From positions 17,791,974 to 17,855,973 of the forward strand of contig NC_065536.1 of NCBI RefSeq assembly GCF_932294415.1: a stretch of 64,000 nucleotides of DNA. Direction: 5' to 3'. The notes under the pieces are model-generated. The model worked only from the letters and a program-made list of their open reading frames with translations. It was not told the origin of the DNA and made no database searches. Of the stretch, positions 1-10,849 are shown piece after piece (the stretch's first letter is position 1; each line of letters begins with the position of its first letter). Position numbers and translations under genes: made by a program. This DNA comes from Quercus robur (lineage: Eukaryota; Streptophyta; Magnoliopsida; Fagales; Fagaceae).

Positions 1-559
1 AGTAAGAAAGTGTGAATAAGAAGAGACAAAAATAGAGGAAGATGAAGGGAAAGATGAAGAATGATATTAATGTAGAGAGTAGTGGGGAGATAAGAAGGTG
101 AGAGAATGAGAGAAGGAGAAAGGTTAGAGAAGTAGTGGGGAGATGAAAAGGTAAGGGAGGAAGAAAGGTTAGAGAAGTGTAAATATGAAATAAAAAAAAA
201 TTATAAATAATTATAAGAAAATGGAAAAAAAAAAAGAAAAAAAAGAAAAGAAAAGATGATGACGTGGACGTTGACGTGGCTCAACGTGAGCGCAGCAGCA
301 TTAAACGCTACGCTTCAGCTTTTAGTAATATATTGATGAGTAAGCTTGAACTTTTACTATTGAACTCAGTTCGACTTGTTTACAATTCTATAAAGATTTG
401 GATGCCACTTGACCTACAGAGTATTGGCAAGTATATAAAAGACGGGTCTGGTTAACGTATGCACTTAGAACATTTATTATTATACTATTTTAGGAAAGTT
501 TTGCGATTTTTTTTTCCTCTTTGGTATCGTTATGTGACAAGTATGCAGGCTAATTAGTT
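1..559. other. AG-rich low-complexity stretch, no gene
   Basis: The first 260 bases are strongly purine-rich (GAGAAGG-like repeats, then A-runs). A short open frame at 264-455 has no recognisable domain, and its composition fits chance. I see no promoter, RNA gene or mobile-element end here. Confidence 0.6.
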
Positions 560-1230
560 AAGTAGCATCTCAAGTCTCTATGACTCAATTTCACAGATGG
601 AAATTGAGTCTTTAAGGCTTGAGTTTTAGAAAATAGCAAAACTTGATGTGGAAAAAATCCCAAGTGTAACTCGAGTCTTCCTTAAAGAAAGAAATACATA
701 GGAGGATTGTTTATTCTTTTGGGTAGTCTTGTGATACTTGTCCTTGATCCAATGAAAGCCCAAGGTAGTCCCTTCCTTCACCTTCTTCACGGCTTAAGCC
801 ACAACTTTGGCTACAACTTTGGTCTTTCCAAGTCCTTCTCCAACCTTTTGCTTGTACTTTGCAGTACTAGTTATGTTTCTATAAGGATAGGACTCAAGCT
901 CCACGTGTGATTTTTTCCACATAAGGTTTTGCTATCTCCTAGAACTTGAGTCTTAGACTCTTAGAGACTCGATTTCCATCAATGAAATTGAGTTTTAGGG
1001 TGTGTTTGGATACCATTTATTTGCTGGAAATTTATTGCTGAAAACATTGTAATAAAATAATTTTTAAAGGTGTGAATAGTGTTGTGGGACCCAAATTTAC
1101 CTAAAAATTTGTGTTTTGCTGAATTTGGTGGTACGTGAACAATACCTATGGGACCCATTAAAAAAACGCTGAATGCACGAATTGGGCAAAACACCCAATC
1201 CAAACGCATGCTTAGAGACTCGAAATGATA
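560..1230. mobile_element. Foldback / long-TIR DNA element, nested
   Basis: The left arm (about 560-680) reads as the reverse complement of the right part (about 895-998 continuing at 1212-1230). Shared blocks include the GACTCAATTT / AAATTGAG region, the TAGCAAAACTT-like block and the TGTGGAAAAAATC block. The arms exceed 100 bp with scattered mismatches, and the loop is about 215 bp. A Tourist-like MITE (998-1211) sits inside the right arm, so the foldback element is older. No transposase is present, and no clean target duplication was found at the outer ends. Confidence 0.6.
998..1211 (+). mobile_element. Tourist-like MITE, GTTTGGAT family, copy 1
   Basis: The terminal inverted repeats are GGGTGTGTTTGGAT at the left and ATCCAAACGCATGC at the right. 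They are flanked by the trinucleotide TTA at 995-997 and 1212-1214, the target preference of PIF/Harbinger elements. The interior (TGCTGAAAAC, GTGTGAATAGTG, GGGACCC) matches copies at 45694-45950 and, inverted, about 61485-61700. It is non-coding. Confidence 0.7.
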
Positions 1231-1625
1231 CTTTTTTTTTTTGAGAATCAATTTTGAACGATCTTATTAAGTAATTGGCAAATCAGAAATTACAAATGGA
1301 CTAATGTGTGGTGGAACATGCTCCATTCAGACTAATAAATGAAAAGAAACAATTGCTCTCTTGGCCAAAACATAGGCTGTACAATTGCCCTGTCGCCTAG
1401 TGTGAGAGAAAGAAAAGGTTCTAAGCAAACCTACAATAGAAACTGTATCTTTTACAATTTCACCAAGGATGAGTGACCCCAATCTGTAGCCCGCAACAGT
1501 ACTTGACCAACTAGTTTGCAAACTTGTTACATAATAAATTTGTTTGGAAAAGCAGCCCAAATAGCAAAAAAAATCCAAAGTTTTAATACCAATTTCATTG
1601 AAAATATAAAAAATTCTAAAAAAAA
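1231..1625 (-). mobile_element. LINE (L1-type) 3' end fragment with RNase H tail
   Basis: On the minus strand an open frame (1327-1629) ends in a segment of the form FSHTRRQGN...AYVLAKRA, the C-terminal block of the RNase H domain that ends plant L1 ORF2 proteins. It is followed by a short 3' UTR and an oligo-T run on the plus strand (1231-1241), the poly-A tail of the minus-strand element. The similarity is lost upstream, so only the extreme 3' end is present. Confidence 0.6.
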
Positions 1626-2341
1626 TCACTTAATTTTTTCTTTTCCTATCAAAAATTTCTAAAAATAAAATTTAAACAAATAGCCATCAATTAACTTTTA
1701 TCATAAAAGAATTATAACAACATATAACCACAATAAAGGAAGCTTATTTAATTAAATTCACCATCACCAGCGGCAGCATATGACCGCCATGGCGCCATCT
1801 ATACTTTTTTACTCACCGAGTCAAAGCAGGGACAAGAAGTTGCACCGCGTAGAGACATAAGACATTTTAATATCAAAAGCTTCAAAGCCTTGACCGTCAC
1901 CTATTTTATTTATTTATTTTTTTCAACTCTAAAAAACAAGGGACAGCGACTCAGCTCAGCGACGAACGTTGTTGACTAGTTAATGGTATTTTATTTTTAA
2001 GAATAATAATGATTAGTCCTATAACCTTATTAATGAAAAGTATGCTGATGTCAAAATTTCCCTTCAAATATATCAAAAATTCAAAAGTCCAAATGCTAAT
2101 GCGGTATGCCTAATTCTAAGTTATGACCTCTTTCTTACTAAATGGTATTCATCTAAAAATCATGATAAGCTATTAAACTATTACTCCTAAAAAGTTGGAA
2201 TCCTAAGAGCTTTCCATTGTGTGCGAGATGGTTCCGTCAATCACAATACTAATGCATCTTGCCTAATGTGCTTGACCACTAGACTCTCATATTGATTTTA
2301 TTTTTATCGGTGTTAAAAACCGAGACAAACTTTTAAGATAT
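1626..2341. other. Gene-free stretch with a duplicated flank block
   Basis: No coding potential is visible. The part around 1740-1920 (AAGCTTATTT, CATATGACCGCCAT, CTTGACCGTCACCT, then TTTATTTATT) resembles blocks near 27240-27340 and, inverted, 29585-29700. It therefore belongs to the repeated flank DNA of this cluster. Confidence 0.5.
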
Positions 2342-2344
2342 TAA

Positions 2345-2662
2345 GGGGCCGTTTGGATTGAGTTTTTTGATAACTCAATTCTCTGTTTCCATAACTCATA
2401 ACTCAAAAATGGTGGGACCCATAGTAAAAAGGTTGTTTGGCCAAACGATAACTCTGTTTCCATAACTCTATTTCCATCACTCAATTCTCTGATTTTTGAG
2501 TTATGAGTTATGGAAACTGAAAACAACAAAAGGCTGTTTTCAGTTTCCATAACTCATAACTCAATGGCATTTCCGTAAATAAACACACATGAGGGACCCA
2601 CAGCCGCAACTTTTGACCACCTTTTGACTTTTTTTTTTTTTCTTTTCCTGGGTTGGCCGTTC

Positions 2663-2706
<44 letters not shown>

Positions 2707-3132
2707 CTGGGTTGGCGTTGGCTGTTTTTTTTTTTTTTTTTCTTTTTCTTTTCCTGGGTTGGCCGTTCAGTTTTTTTTTTTTTTTTTTTTTTTCTTTTCT
2801 GGGTTGGCGTTGTTCTTTTTTTTTTTTTATTTTTTTTTCTTTTTCTTTTCCTGGGTTGGCTGTTCGGTTTTGTTTTTTTTTTTTTTTTTTTTTTTTTAAG
2901 CTTCGGTGAGTTGGGTATTAATAAAAAAAAAAAAAAAAAAACTACTGTACTGACTGACAGGTGTGGGACCCATGAATAGTGTGAAAAAATTGAGTGATGA
3001 AAATAAAAGTGATGTTGCCAAATGAGTGTGAAAAAATGAGTGATGAGTGATGAGTGATGAGTTATGAGTTATGAGTGATGAGTGATGAGTGATGGAAATT
3101 GAGTGACGAAAATTCCTTACCCAAACAGGCCC
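2345..3132. mobile_element. Harbinger/Tourist-like non-autonomous element, 788 bp
   Basis: The ends are GGGGCCGTTTGG and CCAAACAGGCCC, near-perfect inverted repeats, with TAA on both sides (2342-2344 and 3133-3135). Subterminal DNA is rich in short ATAACTCA / TGAGTTAT motifs facing inward. Near the right end there is a run of about seven-base GAGTGAT repeats (3030-3090). The middle is an array of T-tracts separated by CTGGGTTGG. No transposase is encoded, so any movement would need a source elsewhere. Confidence 0.65.
2626..2900. repeat. T-tract / CTGGGTTGGC minisatellite
   Basis: Four to five blocks of CTGGGTTGGC with a trailing GTTCAG-like motif alternate with 15-45 base T-runs. The array lies inside the 788-bp TIR element. 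The long phenylalanine-rich open frames here are translations of the T-runs and are not genes. Confidence 0.8.
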
Positions 3133-3271
3133 TAAACTCCTAATGACTGAGTTGGGAGTTCAAAGTACAATCACATGCTAATTATTTTTTTCTTTTTGTG
3201 AGCATGGACTCCATTGGATGAGGCTTATACGCGTTACTTTCAAGCCCGCTTGAAAAAGAATATTCTAACGG

Positions 3272-5106
3272 CAGTGGCGACTCCAGGAAATTTTTTCAGG
3301 GTGTTCCTCTATAAGCATAAATTACACAATCTAATAAAAAGAAAATTTTATATATTGACAACAACAACAATCAAAAAATTATAAGTTTATTTGAAAAAAT
3401 TATTAATGAAATTATAAGTTTATTATACCCTCAAAAAATTCTAGCAAAAGAATAAACAATAAACTATAAGTTTATTTGAAATATTAATAAAATTATTAAT
3501 TATTGTTATTTAGTTGTTTCATTAATTTGTTTGCCTTTTATAAACTATAATTTGTTACATTATTGTTTCATTAATTATAAAATTATTAATTATTATTTAG
3601 CCTAACATAATTTAATTTATTTGTCTTTTATAATGTATTAATTAATTATACTGTTTTAATTATTGTTGTTTAGTGTAACAATAAACTATATTACTTTAAT
3701 TTGTTTGTTATTAATTATATTGTTTTAATTTGTTATATTGTTTAGTTCTTTGTGCACATTACACTAAAAGAGCTAAACATTATACATCCCATGTGCAGCA
3801 TTATAAAAACAGTGTAATGTGCAACACATTACACTGCTTTAATTATTATTTACTATCCGGTCCCATGTGCCCACTGCCCATCAGCCCATCTATCCCTACC
3901 CCACTCAACAGACAAGCACAAACCATCACCAATCATAACCTGCCAATCAGAAAATTTCACAATCACAATATTACTGATCAATATTTCACCAACACCAACA
4001 CACACTGAGTCACTGACCAATAGGCAAAAGCAACGAATAAGATAAAGCTAAGATAAAGCCAAAAAACAGACAAAAAGCAAAATAAAGTAAAGAGTAAAGA
4101 TTGGTTCCAAAAAAAAAAAAAAAAAAAAGTGAGTAGAGATTCGGCAGCCTAGCCAATCAGAATCTTACAGTTCAAAAGAGAGAGAGAGAGAGATATTGAG
4201 CTAGAGAATAGAATAAATAGAGAGAGAGACATCAGACATTTTAATTTCATACTTTTCATTTCAGTTTGAGAGAGAGCAGAGAGAGAGAGAGACTGAGAGA
4301 CTGAGAGAGAGTCACTGAGTCAGAGAGAAAAAGAGAGAAATACCTTGAGGCCGACTGGCCGAGCACCGGAGCAGTTGAGACGGTGAGACCAATCTGCGAT
4401 CTGCGACGACGGGTAAGCGACGGTGGCGGGAAAGCAACGAGCGACGACGACGGGCGAGCGAGCGAGCGACGACGACTAGACGAAGACGACGAGCGACGGA
4501 GGTCACGGAGCGAGCTGTGCTTGCGAGCAGAGGCGGCGCCACCGTGGGTTTGGTCTGCTCTGGGTTTGGGGTTTGGTTTGCTCTGTATTTGGTTTTTTTT
4601 TTTTTTTTTTTTGATAAACACCTCTGTATTGCAGTGTTGGGTAATGGGGTTTGGTTTGCTTTTGCTTTGTATAGAGTATAGACTGTATTGATCTCTGCCA
4701 ACGACGTGACCGCGGTTTGATTTCTAATTTGCTCTGTAATTTTATTTTTTTTTTGGGTGAGAATTTGCTACCTCCGTATTACGTTGGGCTTTCCGGGCTT
4801 GCCGTGCCGTGGGCTTGGCTTGCCGTGGGCAGTGGGCTTAGCCCTGTTACCAAATTTTTTTTTTTTTTCCAGATTTTAGTTCAATTTTTTTTGGGTTTTT
4901 TTTTTTTTTTTGAAAGTAGAATAGATAATTTTTTTTATTATTATTTAATTTGAGGGTATTACTAATTTTGTGATTGAGGGTGTTCCTAATTTTGGATTGA
5001 GGGTGTTCCTAACATGGATTAAATATAAATTTTTTTTTTTTTTTAAATTTTTTTCAGGTCAGGGTGTTCCTGGGAACACCCTGACCTGTACGTGGCGCCG
5101 CCACTG
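3272..5106. mobile_element. hAT-like non-autonomous element, 1.8 kb
   Basis: It starts CAGTGGCGACTCC and ends GGCGCCGCCACTG. The eight-base duplication TCTAACGG flanks it at 3264-3271 and 5107-5114; CAG-type ends with 8-bp duplications are hAT hallmarks. A second inverted motif (CAGGGTGTTCCT) lies just inside each end. The core carries GA-repeats (about 4165-4335) followed by a GC-rich block (4340-4560) with GCGACGACGACG runs, resembling a captured 5' UTR and first exon. No transposase is recognisable. A paralogous empty site exists near 61765-61790. Confidence 0.75.
4165..4560. repeat. GA-microsatellite plus GC-rich core
   Basis: Several (GA)n blocks run into a GACGACG/GCGAGCGAGC-rich segment. 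Open frames occur on both strands because the GC-rich repeats lack stops. They are arginine/serine-rich with no domain. I read this as a captured exon-like fragment inside the hAT-like element, not a gene. Confidence 0.55.
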
Positions 5107-5114
5107 TCTAACGG

Positions 5115-5510
5115 TAACTTCCAAAGTTGCATAGACTCCGACACTAATAAACACCGACCTTGACTCGAATGCAATGTTTATTGTTTACCGTTTACTTATG
5201 TGTAACAAATGATATCCATCTAATGTATCATGACTCGTGAGTTATGACTAGACCTAATAACCCTTTCCAAAATCCAAAGTCAAATGTGAGCTGCAGTTTG
5301 AAAATTCAATTTTTGTTAGGGAGAAAAATATCAATAATCATAACAAAGTTATGTCTACTTGCTTCTGCTTTTTATGAAAAATATATGAAGGGACTGCGCT
5401 TACCAATGGTTGAACAGACATTGCCTACCATTTGTGCACAAATATTATTTTCTACATTTTTAGTCCCTATGTTCTGAGAGGGAACACATTGTTCTTTCAT
5501 ACATTAAAAT
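5115..5510 (+). promoter_or_regulatory. Immediate upstream region of the intact kinase gene
   Basis: This is the 396 bases between the hAT-like element and the kinase start codon. The stretch from 5115 resembles a second copy near 61785-61900, so the flank predates the insertion. No convincing TATA box is visible. The 1.8 kb element lies directly upstream and could have displaced distal control sequences. The region is assigned only by position. Confidence 0.35.
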
Positions 5511-8500
5511 ATGAAGCATTTCCGTTTCTTATTGCTTCTTTCCCTCTTTCAAATCATTGCAAGTTATAGCATGAAAATGGTGGGAGGCATTGACTCCAGC
5601 ACTGACAGAGAAGCCCTTCTAGCTTTCAAATCCTTAGTTTCTGATCCTCAGAATGCTCTCTCTGGATGGAACATAAGTTCATCTCATTGTACTTGGTTTG
5701 GTGTGAACTGCACCAGCAATGGAACACAAGTCCAATCACTAAGCCTTACAAATCTTGCGCTCTTTGGCAATATTCCTCCTCAGCTCTCCAATCTCACTTC
5801 ACTTAAGACTCTAAACCTTTATAACAACTCTTTTTTTGGTCAAATTCCTTCTGAGCTTTCCCGTCTTACTAGCCTTCAGCGTATAATTCTCGCAACAAAC
5901 AACATCAGTGGCACCATTCCTGTTAGTCTATCTGATTGTCTTATGCTTGAACAGATGAGTTTTGAGAACAACAAACTTACCGGTCTCCTTCCTAGTGAAC
6001 TAGGCCAACTTCCTAGACTGAAAATCCTTGATGTGTCCATGAACAATCTTACTGGTGCAATCCCCTCTACTTTTGGCAATCTCTCCACTATCACCAATCT
6101 CAGCATAGCAAGAACCAACATATCTGGTAAAATTCCAAATGAGTTGGGTCGTCTACATAATCTTGTCATGCTTCAACTCTCGGAGAATCAATTAAGTGGT
6201 GAGATACCCTTTTCTATTTTCAACATATCCTCATTAGAGTACTTATCCCTTACACAAAACAGGCTTGTTGGAAAGCTGCCCTCCAATATAGGTCTTACCC
6301 TTCCCAACATAAGGGAACTCTACTTGGGGCGCAATGGTCTGGAAGGACCAATGCCAACTTCTTTATCCAATGCTTCACATATTGAATTCCTTGATCTCTC
6401 TTCAAATAATTTCACAGGGCCTATTCCTTTACTTGGTAACTTGAAAAATCTTGTAAAATTATTCCTTGGCTCAAACAAATTATCTTCTACAACAGAGCTG
6501 AATTTTCAAGTATTTGATTCCCTCACTAACTGTACCCAGTTAGAAGATATCTTTCTCAATTCCAACCAATTATCTGGTGAACTTCCCAGTTCTGCTGCAA
6601 ATCTCTCAGTCAAACTCCAAGAATTTTGTATTGATGATAATTTGTTGACTGGTAGCTTCCCTCAAGGATTTGAGAGGTACCAAAACCTTGTAGCCTTATC
6701 AATTCAACAAAACTCATTCAAGGGCCAAATACCAAAGTCCATTGGAAAGCTTCAGAAACTACAAAGACTTATGGTACATGAAAACCTCTTCTCTGGAGAA
6801 ATTCCAGATATCTTTAGCAATCTTACACAACTATATCTGCTCAATATGGGAAACAACCAGTTATCTGGTAGAATTCCTATGAGTTTAGCAACTTGCCAGC
6901 AATTAAAGATACTTTATCTAGCACAGACTGGGCTCAATGGGAGCATTCCAAACCAAATTTTTGAGCTTCCTGATTTGAACTTTTTGCAATTGGCAAATAA
7001 CTCTTTGATCAGTTCTCTACCTGACAAATTTGGCAATTTGAGACAGCTTGAATTCATGGATGTTTCTGGAAACCAGTTGTCCGGAAATATTCCAGCAATA
7101 ACCCAGAGATACTCAAGTTTGCGCAGTCTCAACATTGCTAGAAACAAGATAATTGGCTCAATACCGAAGTCACTGGAAAATCTAGCAGCACTGGAGAGCT
7201 TGGATCTTTCTTCCAACAATCTTTCAGGCCTAATCCCCAAAGAGTTGCAGAACCTTCAAGTTTTGCAGATGTTAAATTTGTCTTTCAACAGCTTCGAAGG
7301 AGAAGTACCAACAAATGGTGTCTTTGCAAACATCAGCTGGGATTCTCTCCAGGGAAACTCCAGGCTCTGTGCATTTGACCATGATGCTGCAGAAAAGCTA
7401 AGAGTCACTACTTGTGTCACAAAAAAGGTGTCAAATTCTCATTTAGTACTCAAAGTCACTATTCCAATTTCTGCTATCATTGTGCTTGTCTGTGCATTGT
7501 GTTTAGTGTGGGCACTAGTCACCAAAAAGAAGAGCAAGATAAGAAACAATGGAACTTCATCTGTAGTCAAGGGTTTACCCCCAAGGCTATCTTACTCAGA
7601 AATCCAGCTTGGTACAAATGGGTTTGCCACAGAAAATTTGTTAGGGAAGGGAGCGTTTGGGTCTGTTTATAGAGCTGTTTTAAGTACTGGTGAGAATGGA
7701 ACCCAGACCACAGTTGCAGTGAAGGTTCTAGACTTGACACAAAGTAAAGCTTCCAAGAGTTTTGATGCAGAATGTGAAGCTCTAAGAAACATCCGGCATC
7801 GGAACCTTGTTAAGGTGTTCACTTCTTGCTCTAGCATTGATCATACAGGAGCTGCATTCAAGGGTTTGATTATGGAATTCATGTCTAATGGTAACTTGGA
7901 TAAGTGGTTGTATCCAGATGATGTTGAGTGCGGATCAACTCTGACTTTAACCCAGAGACTGAATATTGCCATTGATGTAGCTACTGCCTTAGATTACCTA
8001 CATCATGACTGTGATCCACCAGTAGTACATTGTGATTTGAAACCCGGAAATGTGCTTTTGGATGAAGATATGACTGCTCATGTTGGAGATTTTGGGTTAG
8101 CAAGGTTTCTCTCTCATGATTCATTGCGGAATGAGAATAGCACAATTGGACTAAAAGGCTCAATTGGTTACATTGCTCCAGGTATGTAAATCTTATTGTA
8201 TGAAACTTGAAAGGAATTGATGATTGAATTCACCATTTCCTAATATATTAAGCTTTTAGGACAAATTATAATTTATCATAGTATCAGCCCAACTGGTTTC
8301 AAGTTCTGACCATGTTTTTACTCTACCTCTCTTGCTATATTTGACCCCAAAGAATGTATTAGAAAGGAAGACAATGGAAAATTTAACACTGTGTTTCCTA
8401 CATTTTTTCTTTAGGCTTTCATAATTTCTTGATCCTAATATCCTGAATTCTTTTGTAGAGTATGGCTTGGGTGGAAAGGCTTCAACTAGTGGGGATGTCT

Positions 8501-8868
8501 ACAGTTTTGGAATTCTGCTGCTTGAGATGATCATTGTAAAGAAGCCCACAGATAGGATGTTCCAGGAAGGTTTAAGCCTAAACAAGTTCGTATCTGAAGT
8601 GCACCAGAGTAAGATCTTGGATATTACCGATCCAAGGCTTTTCAAGGATATTGTATCTTTAACTCGAAGCAGCAGTGCTAGTTATTCTATTAGTGGAGAG
8701 GGCAGCAGCAGCAGCAGCAACAACAGTGCTTTCAGAGGTGAGGAGTGTGTGGCTGCAATGGTGAGAGTTGGATTGTCTTGTGCTGCTCATTCATCAAAAG
8801 AACGTTTTACCATGAGAGAATCCTTATCCAAGTTGCTAGAGATTAAAAGGAGTTTTATTGGATTTTGA
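5511..8868 (+). CDS. LRR receptor-like kinase, EFR/XA21 type (LRR-XII), intact
   Basis: This is a cell-surface receptor kinase of the subfamily that includes EFR, XA21 and many At3g47570-like proteins, whose characterised members sense microbial molecules. Exons are 5511-8181 and 8459-8868 with a phase-1 GT-AG intron, giving 1026 aa, a usual length for the family. Residues 1-20 form a signal peptide. An LRRNT cap (about 30-74) is followed by about twenty 24-residue LRRs of IP-type to about 620, a membrane span at about 649-671, and a basic stop-transfer run. The kinase domain has the glycine loop LGKGAFGSV (711-719), catalytic Lys738, HCD (840-842) and DFG (860-862). The APE motif is rebuilt across the intron. 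Cys before the catalytic Asp makes it a non-RD kinase, typical of immune receptors. A Ser/Asn run sits in the C-lobe. The ATG was chosen because it precedes the signal peptide. The ligand cannot be inferred. Confidence 0.93.
8182..8458 (+). other. Intron of the kinase gene (277 bp)
   Basis: The donor is CCAG|GTATGT and the acceptor TTTTGTAG|AG. It interrupts the Glu codon of the kinase APE motif, between subdomains, as in other LRR-XII genes. The pseudogene at 40637 keeps the same donor and acceptor; the one at 35519 has lost its acceptor. Confidence 0.9.
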
Positions 8869-9069
8869 AGCATTACCTTAACACTTTTGTACAGAGTTTA
8901 TGTTTATTGCTCAAGCTATTTAAGCTTGTATATTTCTTATGATTAGAGCTGAAAATTGATGTTAGCCTCTTTAATGGCCAGTTAATGAGATCATATGTCA
9001 AATTGTATTGCATTTTCTTTGTCAAACCCCAAATTGAGACAGTTCAGAAATTTCTCATGTGTATATTTG
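8869..9069 (+). other. 3' flank of the kinase gene
   Basis: The sequence after the stop is strongly conserved next to both pseudogene copies (38297-38500 and 42764-42965), including CTCAAGCTATTTAAGCTT and CATATGTCAAA. It probably contains the 3' UTR and polyadenylation region. No clear AATAAA was singled out. Confidence 0.5.
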
Positions 9070-9365
9070 CTAAAATGAGATAAGATAAAAGCTTAGACCA
9101 CCTTTAGTGAATGCAAATTGAGCTATCTTGTTTTCATTTTCCTTTAACCTTACTGCTTCACATGCTCTAGGAAACATTTTCTCTGTTTTTTGTAAGAAAT
9201 CAACCGATGTCTTTCCTATTCCCTGTTCAATCTGATTCAGCTTATCTCCTGTTTTTTCAACATTAGCATAACCCAAAGTGTAACATTTTATGCCATAGAA
9301 GTTTCCTGCTTCCCTTACTGCTCTATTTCCATCCATCAAGAACATACTCTCATATACATACTTGC
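9070..9365 (-). CDS. Conserved convergent exon, function unknown (copy 1)
   Basis: A minus-strand open frame starts after a possible splice acceptor (ATCTTAG|GCAAG) and runs to a stop at 9070. It includes FYGIKCYTLGYANV, KLNQIEQGI and ACEAVRLKENENKIAQF. The same frame is kept at 42965-43240 with about a dozen changes in 91 residues, and a disrupted copy lies at about 38520-38770. It faces the kinase tail-to-tail, about 200 bases away. I do not recognise the family. The predicted product looks helical and charged, and upstream exons are not apparent. It may be the last exon of a gene whose 5' part was lost. Confidence 0.45.
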
Positions 9366-9456
9366 CTAAGATCCCATGGTAGAGTCAAATCCCCAAGGCA
9401 ACCTACATATTCATAAATGGGTTAGCAAGTATTTTCAGATGATGAATTTCACTATG

Positions 9457-9461
<5 letters not shown>

Positions 9462-9512
<51 letters not shown>

Positions 9513-9531
9513 CGCGCGCGCGCGTGTGTGT
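9462..9531. repeat. (TA)n-(TG)n-(CG)n compound microsatellite
   Basis: About 70 bases of uninterrupted alternating pyrimidine-purine steps run from TA repeats through TG and CG repeats and back to TG. The kinase pseudogene flank at 43340-43400 lacks the expansion. Confidence 0.9.
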
Positions 9532-10201
9532 AGGCTAGGAAGGAAAGCCAAAAGGATATGGATAATGGCATGGGCTGCCTGGATCCAAAATAGGTGTTAA
9601 ATATTGACCCATTCTCATACCTTAAAAATAAAGAAAATAATATTTAAAAAAAAAATAACTGTATTGATTACAAAAAATTCCTATTAATGTTTTCAAAATA
9701 CAGCAGAAACATCAACAAAATTTCAACCATACTCCATTGACAAACTGTTTGGTAATTTCGGTTTTGACGAAGAAAAGGTAATTTCCTAACTATAAATCAA
9801 AATACTTTTAGTTCCAAATCTTCTATTTATGCATGATTCCATCATTTCTTAATATATATATATATATAGTGCTTGATTCCATCATTCTTTGGAATAAATA
9901 AAAAACAATATTATTCTGGAAAATTTTGGCATTCTATAAAATATGAGATACCATTGCTATCTGATCACTTGAAAAGCACCAAACCTACTTTAGAAGATCA
10001 GCACTCTCTTAAAATTATTAAACTATATGAATTCACTAAGACCGGTAAGTACTTATTCTACCGAGATCGACAAGTGCTCTATCACTCATAGCAAACTGAA
10101 TCATTGGAACATGTTTTGGGTGCCAAGAGCACATCGCATCATACAAGAATTTTGTGGACCGAGTCTCGATCATACTAGAATTTCAAGGAATTCATGTGAT
10201 G
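9532..10201. other. Gene-free duplicated flank
   Basis: This is paralogous in patches to about 38800-39390 (shared CTATTTATGCATGATTCCATC, GAAAATTTTGGCATTCTATA and CATACTAGAATTTCAAGGA). No convincing gene is present; short open frames at 9873-10209 are not shared intact with the paralog. Confidence 0.5.
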
Positions 10202-10206
10202 TGATG

Positions 10207-10820
10207 TGATGTAGAACAAACGGCTATGGCCTTTCTAGACTCTTACGCGTGACTGAAATCATCACGCAAGGCAAAAAGGCATTAATAGAAATCATGGGCC
10301 CCAGAGTTGGAATTGCATGAAATTTGGTAGGCTAGAGCAAAACGGTTTTCTGAGTAATAGTCATTGCTTTGCTATGAGGTGACCTCTAAAATTGACGAAT
10401 TCCTCAATTTAGGCCCTGAAAACTATGATTTTGCTGTTTATAGTAATTTTTGTTTCTTTAATAACTTTTTACCCAAAAGTTAGAACAAGGCCTCGTTTGT
10501 TTTAGGACGACCCTTAAGGCCAGTAGTTTATGATTTTGCATTTAACTTAGTTTTGCCATTTTTGGTAAATTTCGGTATTTTGTCACCTAATCGCGTAATT
10601 AGTGCTAATTAGGGTTTTAGACGTTTTCCTAATCGTCCTAGGGTTTTACTTTCTTAGTATTTATATGTTTTGTAGCCATCAGGCAAGGGAGATTATTAAT
10701 AAAATACAGATTCAAGGAATCCCTCGTGGATTCGAGGTTTACTACCCTAAAACTAACAGTTTAGTTTCTGTCCATCAAAGAGAGTATTGTGTGTGCTTTT
10801 TTTAGGCTTCCGCAACATTA
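10207..10820 (+). repeat. 5' LTR of the gypsy element
   Basis: It begins TGATGTAGAACA and ends near GCAACATTA, just before the primer-binding site. Three TGATG repeats at the left boundary (10197-10211) leave the exact first base uncertain by five. It aligns with 15389-16115. Confidence 0.8.
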
Positions 10821-10822
10821 GT

Positions 10823-10834
10823 TGGTATCAGAGC
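10823..10834 (+). promoter_or_regulatory. Primer-binding site, initiator Met tRNA type
   Basis: TGGTATCAGAGC lies two bases after the 5' LTR. It is complementary to the 3' end of plant initiator methionine tRNA, the usual minus-strand primer of plant LTR elements. Confidence 0.9.
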
Positions 10835-10849
10835 CTTGACATACCCTGG

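Noticed and set aside
264-455. 63-codon frame in the left end
   Set aside because: No domain, no paralog in the duplicated segments and no splice or promoter context.
2624-2979. Overlapping phenylalanine-rich open frames of 65-108 codons
   Set aside because: They are translations of T-tracts in a minisatellite inside a TIR element; all three frames look alike and there is no domain.
4256-4701. Arg/Ser-rich frames on both strands
   Set aside because: They derive from GA and GACGAC repeats in the core of a hAT-like element. No conserved protein is seen on either strand.
10823-10834. tRNA gene fragment (TGGTATCAGAGC)
   Set aside because: Only the primer-complementary end is present, next to an LTR; there is no cloverleaf.
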